A stretch of 64,000 nucleotides of DNA from HK1 sp965215295 (GCA_965215295.1 OZ244045.1:1426001-1490000), one strand, 5' to 3'. Positions 43,456 to 59,989 are shown, numbered from the stretch's first letter. The notes: generated by a model not told the origin, from the letters alone. Numbers and translations are program-made.

Positions 43456-45648
43456 GTGTTGCTGCGCACCCGGGTCAGCCTGCTCGTCATCCTCGCGCTG
43501 GCCGTCATCTGCATCGGCTTCGCGCTGACCTCGTTCCAGCGCGAGGATCTGGTCAGGGCGCAGTATTCCGGCGCCACGCTCGCCGACCGGACCACCCTGT
43601 GGCGAAAGATCGGCGACAGCCTGATCCTGCGCATGGAGGACAAGGCATGGATCGCGGCCGACGACGAGAAGCTCCACCGGGCCGTCTACACCGGCGATCA
43701 CGAGGAAGTCCAGCGGCTCGGCGCGAGCATCGCCGAGCGGCTTCGCAGCAAGGGGATCGCCAGCCGCTTCGACGTGCTCTACGCGGACGGAACGCTCGCC
43801 TACTCGTCGCGGACCGCCGTGTTCCAGAGCCCGATCATCGCTCCGGAAGCGGCGCGAGACGCCGTCCTGCAGGCCACCCGCATTCGCGGCATCGGGAACG
43901 ACAAGCAGCGCAACGTCGCGATCGTCCTGGGCATTCCCCTGCGCGCGCCCCCGGAGGCGGCCGGTATCGGCGGCATGGGCGTCTACGCGACCGGCATCGG
44001 CGAGGCGATCCGGGAGATGGAGCAGGCGACCCGGTCCTCGGTCCTGATCGTCAACCGCCGCGGCCGCCTGATCGCGGGCTCGGCCGGCGACCTGTGGAAG
44101 GACATCAAGGACCTCGTCAATCTCGGCGGAGTCGATACGCTGCAGACCGTCGAGGCCGGCGGCCGCGTGTACTCCGTCGCGGTACTCCCCCAGAAGGCCG
44201 CCCTCGGCAGCCTGGTGGCGCGTCTGGTCAGCGTCAAGGACGTGACGGAATTCGCCCACCGGCAGGAGCAGGTCGGCCGCTTCACCACCGGCGCGGCGAT
44301 CGTCTTCCTCGGCCTGATGCTGGTCGGCCTCGGCTACTACATGTCCCGCTCCTTCGCGCCGCTGACCGAGGGCGTGGGGGTGCTGAACGCCCTGTCGCAC
44401 GGCGACCTCCAGGCCCGGATCGAGGACACCGGCGGCCGGGACGAAGTCGGCCGGATCGCCGGCGCGGTGAACGTGTTCCGCGCCAACCTGATCGCCTTCG
44501 ACCGCTTCCGCCGCTCGCGCGAGCGCCAGCGCCGCCGCCAGGAGCGCTTCATCCGGCGCAAGATGACGCAGCTCGCCGACACCCTCGACAAAGAGGAACG
44601 CGAGGCGGTGCTCGCGGAGATGGCGCAGCTCGAACACCTGGTCCGCGACCCGCCGGGCCGCGAGGGCGGGGTGCTGTCGATCGTGGAGGCGACCGACAGC
44701 ACCTCGACCGCCCTCCACCAGGAGTCGGACAGCCTCGCGATGACCGCTCTCGCGTTCCAGAAGATGTCCGACCGGGTGCAGGACCAGAACCAGCGCCTGC
44801 GCGAGGCGCTGATGGCCAAGAACGCTTTCATCGCGCTGCAGAAGGAGCTCGACATCGCCGCCCGCGTGCAGTTCTCCCTGCTGCCGGACACCATGCCGGC
44901 GTCCGGGATCATCGAGATGGCCGGCTTCATGAAGCCGGCGAAGGAGATCGGGGGCGACTTCTACGACTACTTCCGCCTCGATCGGGATCATCTCGGAGTG
45001 GTGGTCGCCGACGTGTCCGGCAAGGGCGTGCCGGCCGCCCTGTTCATGGTGATGGCCCGCACGCTGATGCGGGCCGCCGCGATGCGGCACGTGAACGCGC
45101 CGGGCGAGTTGCTCGCGGGGGTCAACGACTTCCTGGAGCGGAACAACGCCGAGGAACTGTTCGTGACCGTCTTCTACGCGGTGCTGAACGAGCGCACCGG
45201 GCGCTGCACCTACGCCAACGGCGGCCACAATCCTCCGGTGCTGGTCCTGTCCGACCGCCAGGGCGTGCACCCGCTGGAGACGACCGGCGGCATCGCGCTC
45301 GGCATGTTCGACGGGCTCGACTACGCCGACGCCTCGGTGGACCTGGAGCCCGGGGCGCGGCTGATCCTGTTCACCGATGGCGTGACCGAGGCGTTCAACG
45401 CCGACGACGAGGCGTTCGGCGACCGGCGGTTGCTCGACGCCGCCCGCGGCCTTCCCGACGATCAGGGAGCCGTGCAGGACACGGCGGACATCGTTGCGGC
45501 GGTCGAGGAATTCGCCGGCGAGGCCCCCCAGTTCGACGACATCACCTGCGTCGTTCTGCGCTTCAAGGGCGCGGCGCAACGTGAGGCGGCGGAGCCCTCC
45601 CCGGACCCTGCCGGAGGCGACGCCGGCGACGCGGACGGTACCGCCTGA
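43456..45648 (+). CDS. Sensor-HAMP-SpoIIE (RsbU-like) serine phosphatase
   Basis: A 730-residue membrane phosphatase. Membrane segments at about 7-25 and 278-298 enclose a periplasmic Cache-like sensor. A HAMP region follows (about 298-352), then a helical linker, then a PP2C-type SpoIIE domain (about 490-700) with metal-binding GGDFYDY, DVSGKGVPAALF, LFTDGVTEAF and FDDITCVVL. Such phosphatases dephosphorylate STAS anti-anti-sigma proteins in partner-switching pathways. GTG 43456 is preceded by GGGAGG and AAGGA. The anti-anti-sigma target is not encoded in this window. Confidence 0.88.
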   Translation: MLLRTRVSLLVILALAVICIGFALTSFQREDLVRAQYSGATLADRTTLWRKIGDSLILRMEDKAWIAADDEKLHRAVYTGDHEEVQRLGASIAERLRSKGIASRFDVLYADGTLAYSSRTAVFQSPIIAPEAARDAVLQATRIRGIGNDKQRNVAIVLGIPLRAPPEAAGIGGMGVYATGIGEAIREMEQATRSSVLIVNRRGRLIAGSAGDLWKDIKDLVNLGGVDTLQTVEAGGRVYSVAVLPQKAALGSLVARLVSVKDVTEFAHRQEQVGRFTTGAAIVFLGLMLVGLGYYMSRSFAPLTEGVGVLNALSHGDLQARIEDTGGRDEVGRIAGAVNVFRANLIAFDRFRRSRERQRRRQERFIRRKMTQLADTLDKEEREAVLAEMAQLEHLVRDPPGREGGVLSIVEATDSTSTALHQESDSLAMTALAFQKMSDRVQDQNQRLREALMAKNAFIALQKELDIAARVQFSLLPDTMPASGIIEMAGFMKPAKEIGGDFYDYFRLDRDHLGVVVADVSGKGVPAALFMVMARTLMRAAAMRHVNAPGELLAGVNDFLERNNAEELFVTVFYAVLNERTGRCTYANGGHNPPVLVLSDRQGVHPLETTGGIALGMFDGLDYADASVDLEPGARLILFTDGVTEAFNADDEAFGDRRLLDAARGLPDDQGAVQDTADIVAAVEEFAGEAPQFDDITCVVLRFKGAAQREAAEPSPDPAGGDAGDADGTA

Positions 45649-45698
45649 CCCCGGGCGGCCGGGACGACGACGGCGATCCGCTCCGGCCGCGAAAGACC

Positions 45699-46124
45699 AT
45701 GCCCGCCCCTGCCCTGACCCTGACCCTGAAGAACGACCTCGCGGAGCTCACCCGCGCCGCCGAGGCAATCGAGACGCACGGTGAGTCCCGCGGCTGGCCG
45801 ATGAAGTGGATCATGAACGCCACGCTCTCGCTCGACGAGCTGATCACGAACATCGTCAGCTACGGCTACCGGGATCGCGAAGAACACGAGATCCTCGTCA
45901 CCCTGACCGAGGAGGACGGGGCGCTCGTGGTGGTCCTGGAGGACGACGGGATCGCGTTCGATCCGTTCTCCGCGGCGCCCGAGCCGGACCTGGAAGCCGG
46001 CGTGGAGGGGCGCCGGATCGGTGGACTGGGCGTGTACTTCGTGAAATCGCTCATGGACGAGGTTGCCTACGAGCGGCGCGACGGCCGCAACCGCATCACC
46101 CTGATCCAGCGGGCCGCGGCATGA
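45699..46124 (+). CDS. RsbW-like anti-sigma factor/serine kinase
   Basis: A 141-residue GHKL ATPase. The N-box is NATLSLDELITNIVSYGYRD (about residues 40-59), the G1 box LEDDGIAFDP (about 86-95), and the G2 box GGLGVYFVKSLMDE (about 107-120). Such proteins bind a sigma factor or phosphorylate a STAS partner. It follows the phosphatase gene by 50 bases, forming a classical kinase-phosphatase pair. The RsbV-like STAS protein and the sigma factor are absent from the window. The ATG at 45699 fits the domain start. Confidence 0.87.
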   Translation: MPAPALTLTLKNDLAELTRAAEAIETHGESRGWPMKWIMNATLSLDELITNIVSYGYRDREEHEILVTLTEEDGALVVVLEDDGIAFDPFSAAPEPDLEAGVEGRRIGGLGVYFVKSLMDEVAYERRDGRNRITLIQRAAA

Positions 46125-46194
46125 GCACGTCCCCCGGGCCGGCGGCGAACGGCGTGCCGCGATGAAGGCCGCGGACGCCGCCGCCCCGGCATGA
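46121..46194 (+). other. Two mini-frames linked by ATGA overlaps
   Basis: From the kinase stop, a 14-codon frame (ATG 46121, stop 46163-46165) and then a 10-codon frame (ATG 46162, stop 46192-46194) each overlap the next start by ATGA, leading exactly into the hydrolase ATG at 46191. This stop-start chain would let ribosomes re-initiate step by step and couple the hydrolase to the signalling genes. The peptides themselves are probably not functional. Confidence 0.5.
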
Positions 46195-47315
46195 GCGCAC
46201 CTCCCGGTTCGGCGAGCGGCGAGGGGTCCGCCGCGTACCGGGCCGACACCGCCTTGCGCCACCGGTACGCGGCGCTCGGATCGCCGCCGGTGGAAGAGCT
46301 GGACTGGGCCGCCTACGACGCCCTGATCGAGGCGGCCGCGGCCGGGCTCGGCGCCTGCCCGCCGATGCGCAGCTTCACCTACGAGCACCCCGTGCGTCTC
46401 CAGGATCCGGACACCGGCGTCGGGAAGCCCTGTCCGGTGCGGCTCGCCTATTCCGATCCCGGCGGAGGCGGAGAGCCGGTGATCGCCATCGGCGGACTGA
46501 CCAACGTCGCCCGGCGCTTCGACTTCCTGGCCCTGGACGCGGCGCCCGCGTTGCGGGTCATCGGCCTGGACCTCGCGGGACGCGGGCGCAGCGGCTGGCT
46601 CGCGGAGCTGTCCGATTACCACCTGGAGAGCTACGTCGAGCAGCTTGCGCAGCTCGTGGACCACCTCGGGCTCGCGTCCTGCACCCTGCTCGGATCCTCT
46701 CTGGGCGGATCGACCGCCATCCGGTTCGCGACGCGGCGCCCGGAGCGCGTGCGCCGGATCGTGCTCAACGACAGCGGTCCCTGGATCCCCGCCGAGCGCC
46801 GGGCGCGCCGGGCGAGGGCGGTGGCGCGGCACTACGTGTTCCGCGACCCCGCGGAGGTGTTCCGCCGTACCGGCGCGGCGGCCAGGCCGTCCGGGCCGGC
46901 GCCGGACGCGGTCCTGCTCCACGCCGCCCATCACAAGACCCGCTGGTCGGAGGAGGAAGGGGGCCGCGTCTACCGGCACGACCTGCGCGCCCTGCTCGCC
47001 TACCGCGACGAGGCCCGGAACAGCCTCGATCTCTGGAGCGACTGGGCCGGGGTGAGGTGTCCCGTCCTGCTCCTCCACGGCATGCTGAGCGACGCCATGT
47101 CGGACGCGACCATCGAGAGGATGCGCGGCCATGACGGTCTTTCCGTGATTCACGTGCCCGACACCGGGCACACCCCGACGCTCAGCGACGGCTCTCTGAA
47201 CGGCGACGTGGTGGACTGGGTACGCGACGACCGGCCCTTCGACGAGGACCGGGTCCGACCGCCCGCCGACTGGCCGAGGAGGGTGCTGTACCCCGACGGC
47301 CGGCCGAAGCCCTGA
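46191..47315 (+). CDS. Alpha/beta hydrolase
   Basis: A 374-residue alpha/beta-hydrolase-fold enzyme. The nucleophile serine lies in LLGSSLGGSTAIRFA (about residue 168), the catalytic histidine in VPDTGHTPTLSDG (about 328), and a conserved oxyanion-hole region is IAIGGLTNVARRFDF. An N-terminal about 60-residue extension precedes the fold. It is likely translated with the signalling genes through the mini-frame relay. The substrate is unknown; lipase-, esterase- or lactonase-type reactions are all possible. Confidence 0.83.
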   Translation: MSAPPGSASGEGSAAYRADTALRHRYAALGSPPVEELDWAAYDALIEAAAAGLGACPPMRSFTYEHPVRLQDPDTGVGKPCPVRLAYSDPGGGGEPVIAIGGLTNVARRFDFLALDAAPALRVIGLDLAGRGRSGWLAELSDYHLESYVEQLAQLVDHLGLASCTLLGSSLGGSTAIRFATRRPERVRRIVLNDSGPWIPAERRARRARAVARHYVFRDPAEVFRRTGAAARPSGPAPDAVLLHAAHHKTRWSEEEGGRVYRHDLRALLAYRDEARNSLDLWSDWAGVRCPVLLLHGMLSDAMSDATIERMRGHDGLSVIHVPDTGHTPTLSDGSLNGDVVDWVRDDRPFDEDRVRPPADWPRRVLYPDGRPKP

Positions 47316-47461
47316 GTCCGCCGCCCTCGCGGACCGGCCGCCGCATCGCACGGTGGCGCCGGCCGTCCGCAACGCGATTTGTACCGCCACGAGGAACTGC
47401 ACGATACTCGCCGCCGGGATGCCGGGCTGCGCAGCCCGCCGACCTCGAGCAGGCCGTACCC

Positions 47462-50287
<2,826 letters not shown>

Positions 50288-50292
50288 CCGCG

Positions 50293-50451
50293 ATGGAGAT
50301 CCTCCCTCTGCTCATCGGGATTTCCATCGTCGCGGCCATCGCGATCGCCGGGATCTTCGTGTGGGCGGTCCGCTCCGGCCAGTTCGACGACCTCGACACG
50401 CCGGCGGTGCGGATCCTCGCCGACGAGGACGAGAGGCCTCCCCCGGACTGA
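50293..50451 (+). CDS. ccoS: Cbb3-type cytochrome oxidase assembly protein CcoS
   Basis: A 52-residue inner-membrane protein needed for haem insertion into CcoN. One membrane segment spans about residues 5-24 (LLIGISIVAAIAIAGIFVWA). It is followed by the family signature VRSGQFDDLDTPAVRIL, which matches CcoS directly. It begins 5 bases after the ccoI stop, the usual ccoI-ccoS arrangement. Confidence 0.92.
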   Translation: MEILPLLIGISIVAAIAIAGIFVWAVRSGQFDDLDTPAVRILADEDERPPPD

Positions 50452-50795
50452 GCGCGGGCGCCCTTCGACGGCCGCACCGGGCGCTCGCCGGACAGCCCCG
50501 TTCGACACGGCCGTCCCCGGGCAACGAAATGGACGCCTTCGAGAGCACGCAAGCCGGTGGCGGTCCCGATCGCCCCGGCGGTCCCGAAGGGCCTCGCGCG
50601 GCACGGCCGCCGGCATCGCGTTCCACACCTGCCTGGGCCGGTCCGTCGCTCTTCGACGCCCGCGTGCGCTCCACCCTCGCGTTCCACACCAGCCTGGACC
50701 AGTCCCTCGTTTGAATGAACATCGAATGTTCACTTTCGGGGGCGACATGAGTACGATTCGCTTGCAGTTATCGTGGAAATGGAGGCAAGTGAACA
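50452..50795. other. Intergenic region upstream of the glycerol operon
   Basis: No gene is supported. A 29-bp imperfect direct repeat (26 of 29 bases alike, starting TCGCGTTCCACACC) occurs at 50616-50644 and 50677-50705. After it lie the palindrome at 50716-50732 and the GGAGG ribosome binding site (50781-50785) of glpV. The operon promoter is presumably here, but boxes are not clear. Confidence 0.5.
50716..50732 (+). promoter_or_regulatory. Palindromic operator, probably for GlpR
   Basis: The sequence TGAACATCGAATGTTCA is a perfect 7-bp inverted repeat around CGA, 63 bases before the first gene of an operon that also encodes a DeoR-family GlpR. Half-sites of the ATGTTC type occur in the E. 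coli GlpR consensus. This suggests autoregulated repression relieved by glycerol-3-phosphate; direct binding is inferred. Confidence 0.6.
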
Positions 50796-52529
<1,734 letters not shown>

Positions 52530-52642
52530 CCCCGCCGGGAGCGGCGACCGCGGCGGGAGCGCACGACGCGCTCCCGCCGATTCACGGCCACGCGGGATCC
52601 CGGCACCGGCAACCTCCGGGCCGTCCGCGGCATTCGCACGCC

Positions 52643-53452
52643 ATGAGCACACCGCGCACAGAGTCTTCGAACCTGACCCGTCGCCAGCGCGAGATCCTGA
52701 ACTTCGCCCGTGCGCACGGCGCGGTGCGGGTCGGGACGCTGGCCCTTCGGTTCGGGGTCACCACGCAGACCGTCCGGCGCGACCTCAACCGGCTCTGCAA
52801 CCAGCGGCTGCTCCAGCGCATCCACGGCGGAGCGGTGGTGATCCACGGCTCCTCCAACATGGGCTACACGGCACGGCTGCGGCTCGCGGCCGACGGCAAG
52901 GCGGCCATCGGACGCCGCGCGGCGTCGCTGATCCCGAACGACGCTTCGCTCATCGTCAACATCGGCACCACCACCGAGCAGGTCGTTCGCAACCTCTCCG
53001 AGCACGTGGGACTGACCGTCATCACCAACAACCTGAACGTGGTCGACGCGCTGCGTCCGTTCGAGAACATCGAGGTGATGCTGGCCGGGGGCATGATCCG
53101 CCGCGAGGACGGCGGGATCGTCGGCGACGCCACCGTCGACTTCATCATGCAGTTCAAGGTCGACTACGCGGTCGTCGGAACGTCCGCCCTCGAGGAGGAC
53201 GGCACCTTCCTCGACTACGACCCGCGCGAGGTGCGGGTGGCGAAGGCGATCATCGAGAACGCGCGTTCGGTGCTCCTCGTGGCCGACGGCATGAAGTTCC
53301 GGCGCAGGGCCCCGGTTCGCATCGGCCACGTCTCGCAGGTCGACTGCTTCGTGACCGACGTCACCCCGCCGGCTCCGTTCCTCGACGTCTGCGCGGAGCA
53401 CGGCGTCCGGGTCGAAGTCGCGGACCCCGGGAAGGCCGGAGGGTCCGACTGA
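52643..53452 (+). CDS. glpR: DeoR-family transcriptional regulator GlpR
   Basis: A 269-residue repressor with an N-terminal helix-turn-helix of DeoR type (LTRRQREILNFARAHGAVRV, then TTQTVRRDLNRLCNQRLL, about residues 11-55). The C-terminal sugar-phosphate sensor domain includes NIGTTTEQV and DGMKFRRRAPVRIG. It most likely represses the glp operon and responds to glycerol-3-phosphate. It lies second in the operon it is presumed to control, 113 bases after glpV. Confidence 0.9.
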   Translation: MSTPRTESSNLTRRQREILNFARAHGAVRVGTLALRFGVTTQTVRRDLNRLCNQRLLQRIHGGAVVIHGSSNMGYTARLRLAADGKAAIGRRAASLIPNDASLIVNIGTTTEQVVRNLSEHVGLTVITNNLNVVDALRPFENIEVMLAGGMIRREDGGIVGDATVDFIMQFKVDYAVVGTSALEEDGTFLDYDPREVRVAKAIIENARSVLLVADGMKFRRRAPVRIGHVSQVDCFVTDVTPPAPFLDVCAEHGVRVEVADPGKAGGSD

Positions 53453-53484
53453 GCCGGCCCGGGCCGCAGTCGGAGGACGAGACG

Positions 53485-54549
<1,065 letters not shown>

Positions 54550-54591
54550 CGCGCGCGCCATCGCGGACATTCGGGACCGGCGAGCCGACCC

Positions 54592-55715
54592 ATGGCCAGG
54601 ATCACCCTCGAGGACCTCCGGCACCACTACCACCCCAATCCCGCGGGCGCCGCGGACTGGGCGCTCAAGCAGATCGACATCGAGTGGGCCGACGGCGGCG
54701 CCTACGCCCTGCTCGGCCCCTCCGGCTGCGGCAAGACCACGCTGCTCAACCTCATCTCCGGGCTGCTCCACCCCACGCAGGGGCGGGTGCGGTTCGACGG
54801 CGTCGACGTGACCGGACTCGACCCGGTCGACCGGCACGTCGCCCAAGTGTTCCAGTTCCCCGTCATCTACGACACGATGACCGTCCACGGGAACCTCGCC
54901 TTCCCGCTGCGCAACCGCGCGATGGCGGAGGACGCGGTCGACGCGCGGGTGCGCGAGGTCGCCGCCATGCTCGACCTCGGCGACAAGCTCGCGCAACGCG
55001 CGTCCGGGCTCACCGCCGACGAAAAGCAGAAGATCTCCCTCGGCCGCGGCCTGGTGCGTTCGGACGTGAACGTCGTCATGTTCGACGAGCCCCTCACGGT
55101 CATCGACCCGCACCTGAAGTGGAAGCTGCGCTCCAAGCTGAAGGAGATCCACCGGCAGTTCGGGATCACGATGATCTACGTCACCCACGACCAGACCGAG
55201 GCCCTCACCTTCGCCGACACCGTGGTGGTGATGCACGACGGCACGGTGGTGCAGGTCGGCACGCCGGTGGAGCTGTTCGAGCGGCCGCGGCATACCTTCG
55301 TCGGCCACTTCATCGGATCGCCGGGCATGAACGTGCTGCCCTGCGGGATCGACGGCGGCGTGGTGGTCTTCGACGGGGTGCCGATCCCCGTCGACGCTCC
55401 CGTGGACGAGTCGAGGCGGGAAGCCGCATCGCAGGCCCGGATGGCCGGCCTCGGGGCCGGCGGGAAGAGCGGGCTGGAGCTCGGCGTGCGGCCCGAGTTC
55501 GTGCGCTTCTCCGGCGACGGCTTCCCGGTGGAGATCGCCAGGGTGGACGACCTGGGCCGGCACCGGATCGTCGACGTCCGGCGCGGCGCGCACGCGTTCA
55601 GGATGCTGGTGGGCGAGGACGACGTGATCCCGTCCGAGAACCCCCGCATCCGGTTCGACCCCGCGTACACCCGGGTGTACGAGGACGGCTGGATGATCTC
55701 CGGCGAGGCCGGTCG

Positions 55716-55719
<4 letters not shown>
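54592..55719 (+). CDS. glpT: Glycerol ABC transporter ATP-binding protein GlpT
   Basis: A 375-residue ATPase partner of GlpS (unrelated to the glycerol-3-phosphate antiporter also called GlpT). Walker A is GPSGCGKTT (about 43-51), Walker B VVMFDEPL, and the switch histidine is present (YVTHDQTEA). The signature is degenerate, LTADEKQK instead of LSGGQ. It lies between glpS and glpP, and its stop overlaps the glpP start (ATGA). Confidence 0.9.
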
Positions 55720-56582
<863 letters not shown>

Positions 56583-56585
56583 GCG

Positions 56586-57386
<801 letters not shown>

Positions 57387-57411
57387 CGGGCCCGGGCAAG
57401 GGGATCGACGC

Positions 57412-57693
57412 ATGTCTCTCTCGTGGATGGCCTGGACCTGGCCGACGGCGGCGTTCTTCGTCTGCATCGCGCTCGCCCTGGCCGGGATGACGATCCTGGA
57501 GCTGAGAAGCCCGGGCGGCGGACAGCGCAGGGGCATCCTCGGGATCGACACCACGCGCGGTGACCGGCTGTTCATCACCCTGCTCGGCAGCGCGTTCATC
57601 CATCTCGCCTGGCTCGGGTTCGTCGGGCCTCCGGTGTGGGCCGCGCTCGGCATCTCCGTCGTCTACGGGATCGCCGTGTTCCGATGGGTGTGA
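57412..57693 (+). CDS. glpU: Small integral membrane protein GlpU (DUF2160)
   Basis: A 93-residue membrane protein with about three hydrophobic segments (WPTAAFFVCIALALAGMTIL; a middle one; ALGISVVYGIAVFRW). DUF2160 proteins are found in glycerol ABC operons between glpQ and other members, where they are named GlpU. The function is not established. Its 3' end overlaps the glpD start by 10 bases. ATG 57412 has AAGGGG upstream. Confidence 0.82.
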   Translation: MSLSWMAWTWPTAAFFVCIALALAGMTILELRSPGGGQRRGILGIDTTRGDRLFITLLGSAFIHLAWLGFVGPPVWAALGISVVYGIAVFRWV

Positions 57694-59240
57694 GGGGCTC
57701 CGCGCCGCGCACGGTCGACCTCCTCGTCATCGGCGGCGGCATCAACGGCGCCGGCATCGCCCGGGACGCGGCCGGGCGAGGCCTCGACGTCCTGCTGTGC
57801 GAGAAGGACGATCTGGGCGCCCACACCTCGTCGGCGAGCACCAAGCTGATCCACGGCGGACTGCGCTACCTGGAGCACCGGGACTTCCGCCTCGTGCGCC
57901 ACTCCCTCCGGGAGCGCGAGGTGCTGCTGCGCAACGCCCCGCACATCATCTGGCCGCTGCGGTTCGTGCTTCCGCACCATGCCGGGCTGCGGCCCTGGTG
58001 GCTGATCCGGCTGGGGCTGTTCCTCTACGACCACCTCGGCGGGCGGAAGCTCCTGCCGCCCTGCGCGAGCATCGACCTCGACCGGCACGTGAGCGGGCGC
58101 GCGCTGAAGCGGAGCTACCGCCGGGCCTTCGAGTACTCCGACTGCTGGGTGCAGGACGCGCGCCTGGTGGTGCTCAACGCCCGCGACGCGCACGCGCGCG
58201 GGGCGGACGTGCGCACCCGCACCGAGTGCGTGTCGCTCGCGCGCCGGGGCACGTGGTGGGAGGCGGTGCTGGCGGACACGATCGCGGGCACGCGGTCCAC
58301 GGTGTCGGCGCGGGGGGTGGTCAACGCGACCGGACCGTGGGTCGGCAGGACGCTCGACCTCGACACCGGCGCGGATGCGGGCCACCACGTGAGGCTCGTA
58401 AAGGGGAGCCACGTCGTCGTCCGGAAGCTGTTCGACCACCCCCATCCGTACATCTTCCAGAGCGGGGACGGCCGGGTGCTGTTCGCGATCCCCTTCGAAG
58501 AGGACTACACCCTGCTCGGCACCACCGACGTGGAGATCGAGGCGGAGCCCGGACCGGTCGCCATCACTCCCGAGGAGGTCGACTACATCTGCGCCACCGC
58601 CAACGAGTACTTCGAGACGCCGGTCTCGCCCCGCGACGTCGTGTGGTCGTACTCCGGCATCCGCCCCCTGTTCGACGACCGGACCGAGAACGCGAGCGAG
58701 GTCACCCGCGACTACGTACTGCACCTCGACCGGGAGCCGGCGCCGCTGCTCTCGGTCTACGGCGGCAAGATCACCACCTGCCGCAGGCTCGCCGAGCAGG
58801 TCGTCGACATGCTGGCCAAACCGCTGGGGATCGACGCGCGGGCCTGGACCCGGGACGCGCCCCTGCCCGGAGGCGACATCCCCGACGCGGACGTCGGGGG
58901 ATTCACCGCGCGTTGCGCCGCGCGCTACCGATGGCTTCCGGAGCGGCTCCTCCGGCACTACGTGCGTCACTACGGAACCGATCTCCACAGGCTCCTCGCC
59001 GGGTGCAACGACGCCGGCGACCTCGGCGAGCACTTCGGAGCCGGGCTCCATGCGGTGGAGGTCGAGCACCTCGTCGCTCGCGAGTGGGCCCGCACCACCG
59101 AGGACATCCTGTGGCGGCGCACCAAGACGGGGCTGCGCATGCCGGAGGACGGGGAGCGCCGCCTGCGCGCGTTCCTCGAAGCCGCCGGCGCACCGCTCCG
59201 GCCTTCGGGTACGGACTCGCGGAGCCCGAACCGGACATGA
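57684..59240 (+). CDS. glpD: Glycerol-3-phosphate dehydrogenase (aerobic type)
   Basis: Oxidises glycerol-3-phosphate to dihydroxyacetone phosphate, passing electrons to the quinone pool at the inner membrane. The 518-residue product begins with the FAD motif LLVIGGGINGAGIARDAA (about residues 13-30) and shows LIHGGLRYLEHRDFRLV and GGKITTCRRLAEQ. ATG 57684 lies inside the end of glpU, consistent with coupling. No glycerol kinase gene (glpK) is seen in the window, so it must be elsewhere. Confidence 0.93.
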   Translation: MGVRGSAPRTVDLLVIGGGINGAGIARDAAGRGLDVLLCEKDDLGAHTSSASTKLIHGGLRYLEHRDFRLVRHSLREREVLLRNAPHIIWPLRFVLPHHAGLRPWWLIRLGLFLYDHLGGRKLLPPCASIDLDRHVSGRALKRSYRRAFEYSDCWVQDARLVVLNARDAHARGADVRTRTECVSLARRGTWWEAVLADTIAGTRSTVSARGVVNATGPWVGRTLDLDTGADAGHHVRLVKGSHVVVRKLFDHPHPYIFQSGDGRVLFAIPFEEDYTLLGTTDVEIEAEPGPVAITPEEVDYICATANEYFETPVSPRDVVWSYSGIRPLFDDRTENASEVTRDYVLHLDREPAPLLSVYGGKITTCRRLAEQVVDMLAKPLGIDARAWTRDAPLPGGDIPDADVGGFTARCAARYRWLPERLLRHYVRHYGTDLHRLLAGCNDAGDLGEHFGAGLHAVEVEHLVAREWARTTEDILWRRTKTGLRMPEDGERRLRAFLEAAGAPLRPSGTDSRSPNRT

Positions 59241-59351
59241 CGCGCGGGCGGACGATTCGTCCTTGATCGATTCCCACGGCGGGCGGGCGCTGATAAGCTG
59301 GACACGTGAACCGGAGACCCGTATCCGGATCACGTCGGGAAGGTGGTTCGC

Positions 59352-59954
59352 ATGTCGCTTCTCCACGCATTCGGATTGCTGGCCCGCCCGAAGGCGGAGT
59401 GGGCCGCGATCCACGACCGGCGCTACGGGGTGGCGCGGTCGTTCCTCTCGCACACCGCCGTCTTCGCCCTGATCCCGGCCGTCGCCGGCTACGTCGGCAC
59501 CACTCGGACCGGGTGGCAGATCGGCGCCGGCGACGTGGTCCGGCTGACCGAGGCGAGCGCGCTCCGCATCGCGGTCCTCTACTACCTGGCGATGGTGGCG
59601 GCGGCCTGCTCCGTGGCGTGGATGATCCACTGGATGAGCCGGACCTACGGGGCGAGCCAGCCGCTCGGGCAGTGCTATGCGCTCGCCACCTACACCGCCA
59701 CCCCGCTCTTCATCGTCGGCCTGATGCACCTTCAGCCGATCCTGTGGCTGAACCTCCTGGTCGGACTGCCCGTGCTCGGCTACACCGTGTTCCTCTTCTA
59801 CACCGGGGTGCCGACGATGATGGAGATCCCGCCGGAGCGCGGCTTCCTGTTCTCCTCCGCGGTAATGGCGTTCGGCCTCGTCGCGCTGGTGGCGCTGCTC
59901 GCCATCAGCGTCCTGCTGTGGAGCGCGGGGTTCGCCCCGAGCTTCACGAGCTGA
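59352..59954 (+). CDS. Yip1-family membrane protein
   Basis: A 200-residue protein with about five membrane segments. It begins MSLLHAFGLLARPKAEWAAI, the usual start of bacterial Yip1 (DUF1282) proteins, and contains SFLSHTAVFALIPAVAGYVG and CYALATYTATPLFIVGLMHL. Function is unknown; a role in membrane organisation is only suggested by eukaryotic Yip1. ATG 59352 follows a GGGAAGG sequence. It lies 35 bases before ccoN. Confidence 0.83.
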   Translation: MSLLHAFGLLARPKAEWAAIHDRRYGVARSFLSHTAVFALIPAVAGYVGTTRTGWQIGAGDVVRLTEASALRIAVLYYLAMVAAACSVAWMIHWMSRTYGASQPLGQCYALATYTATPLFIVGLMHLQPILWLNLLVGLPVLGYTVFLFYTGVPTMMEIPPERGFLFSSAVMAFGLVALVALLAISVLLWSAGFAPSFTS

Positions 59955-59989
59955 CCCCCCGCGAGGAGCGTCACGGAGCGCGGATCGAC

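Noticed and set aside
59263..59296. FNR-like half site and promoter-like boxes upstream of the Yip1/ccoN genes
   Set aside because: TTGATCGATT gives only one half of the TTGAT-N4-ATCAA consensus, and the possible -35/-10 spacing is 22 bases.
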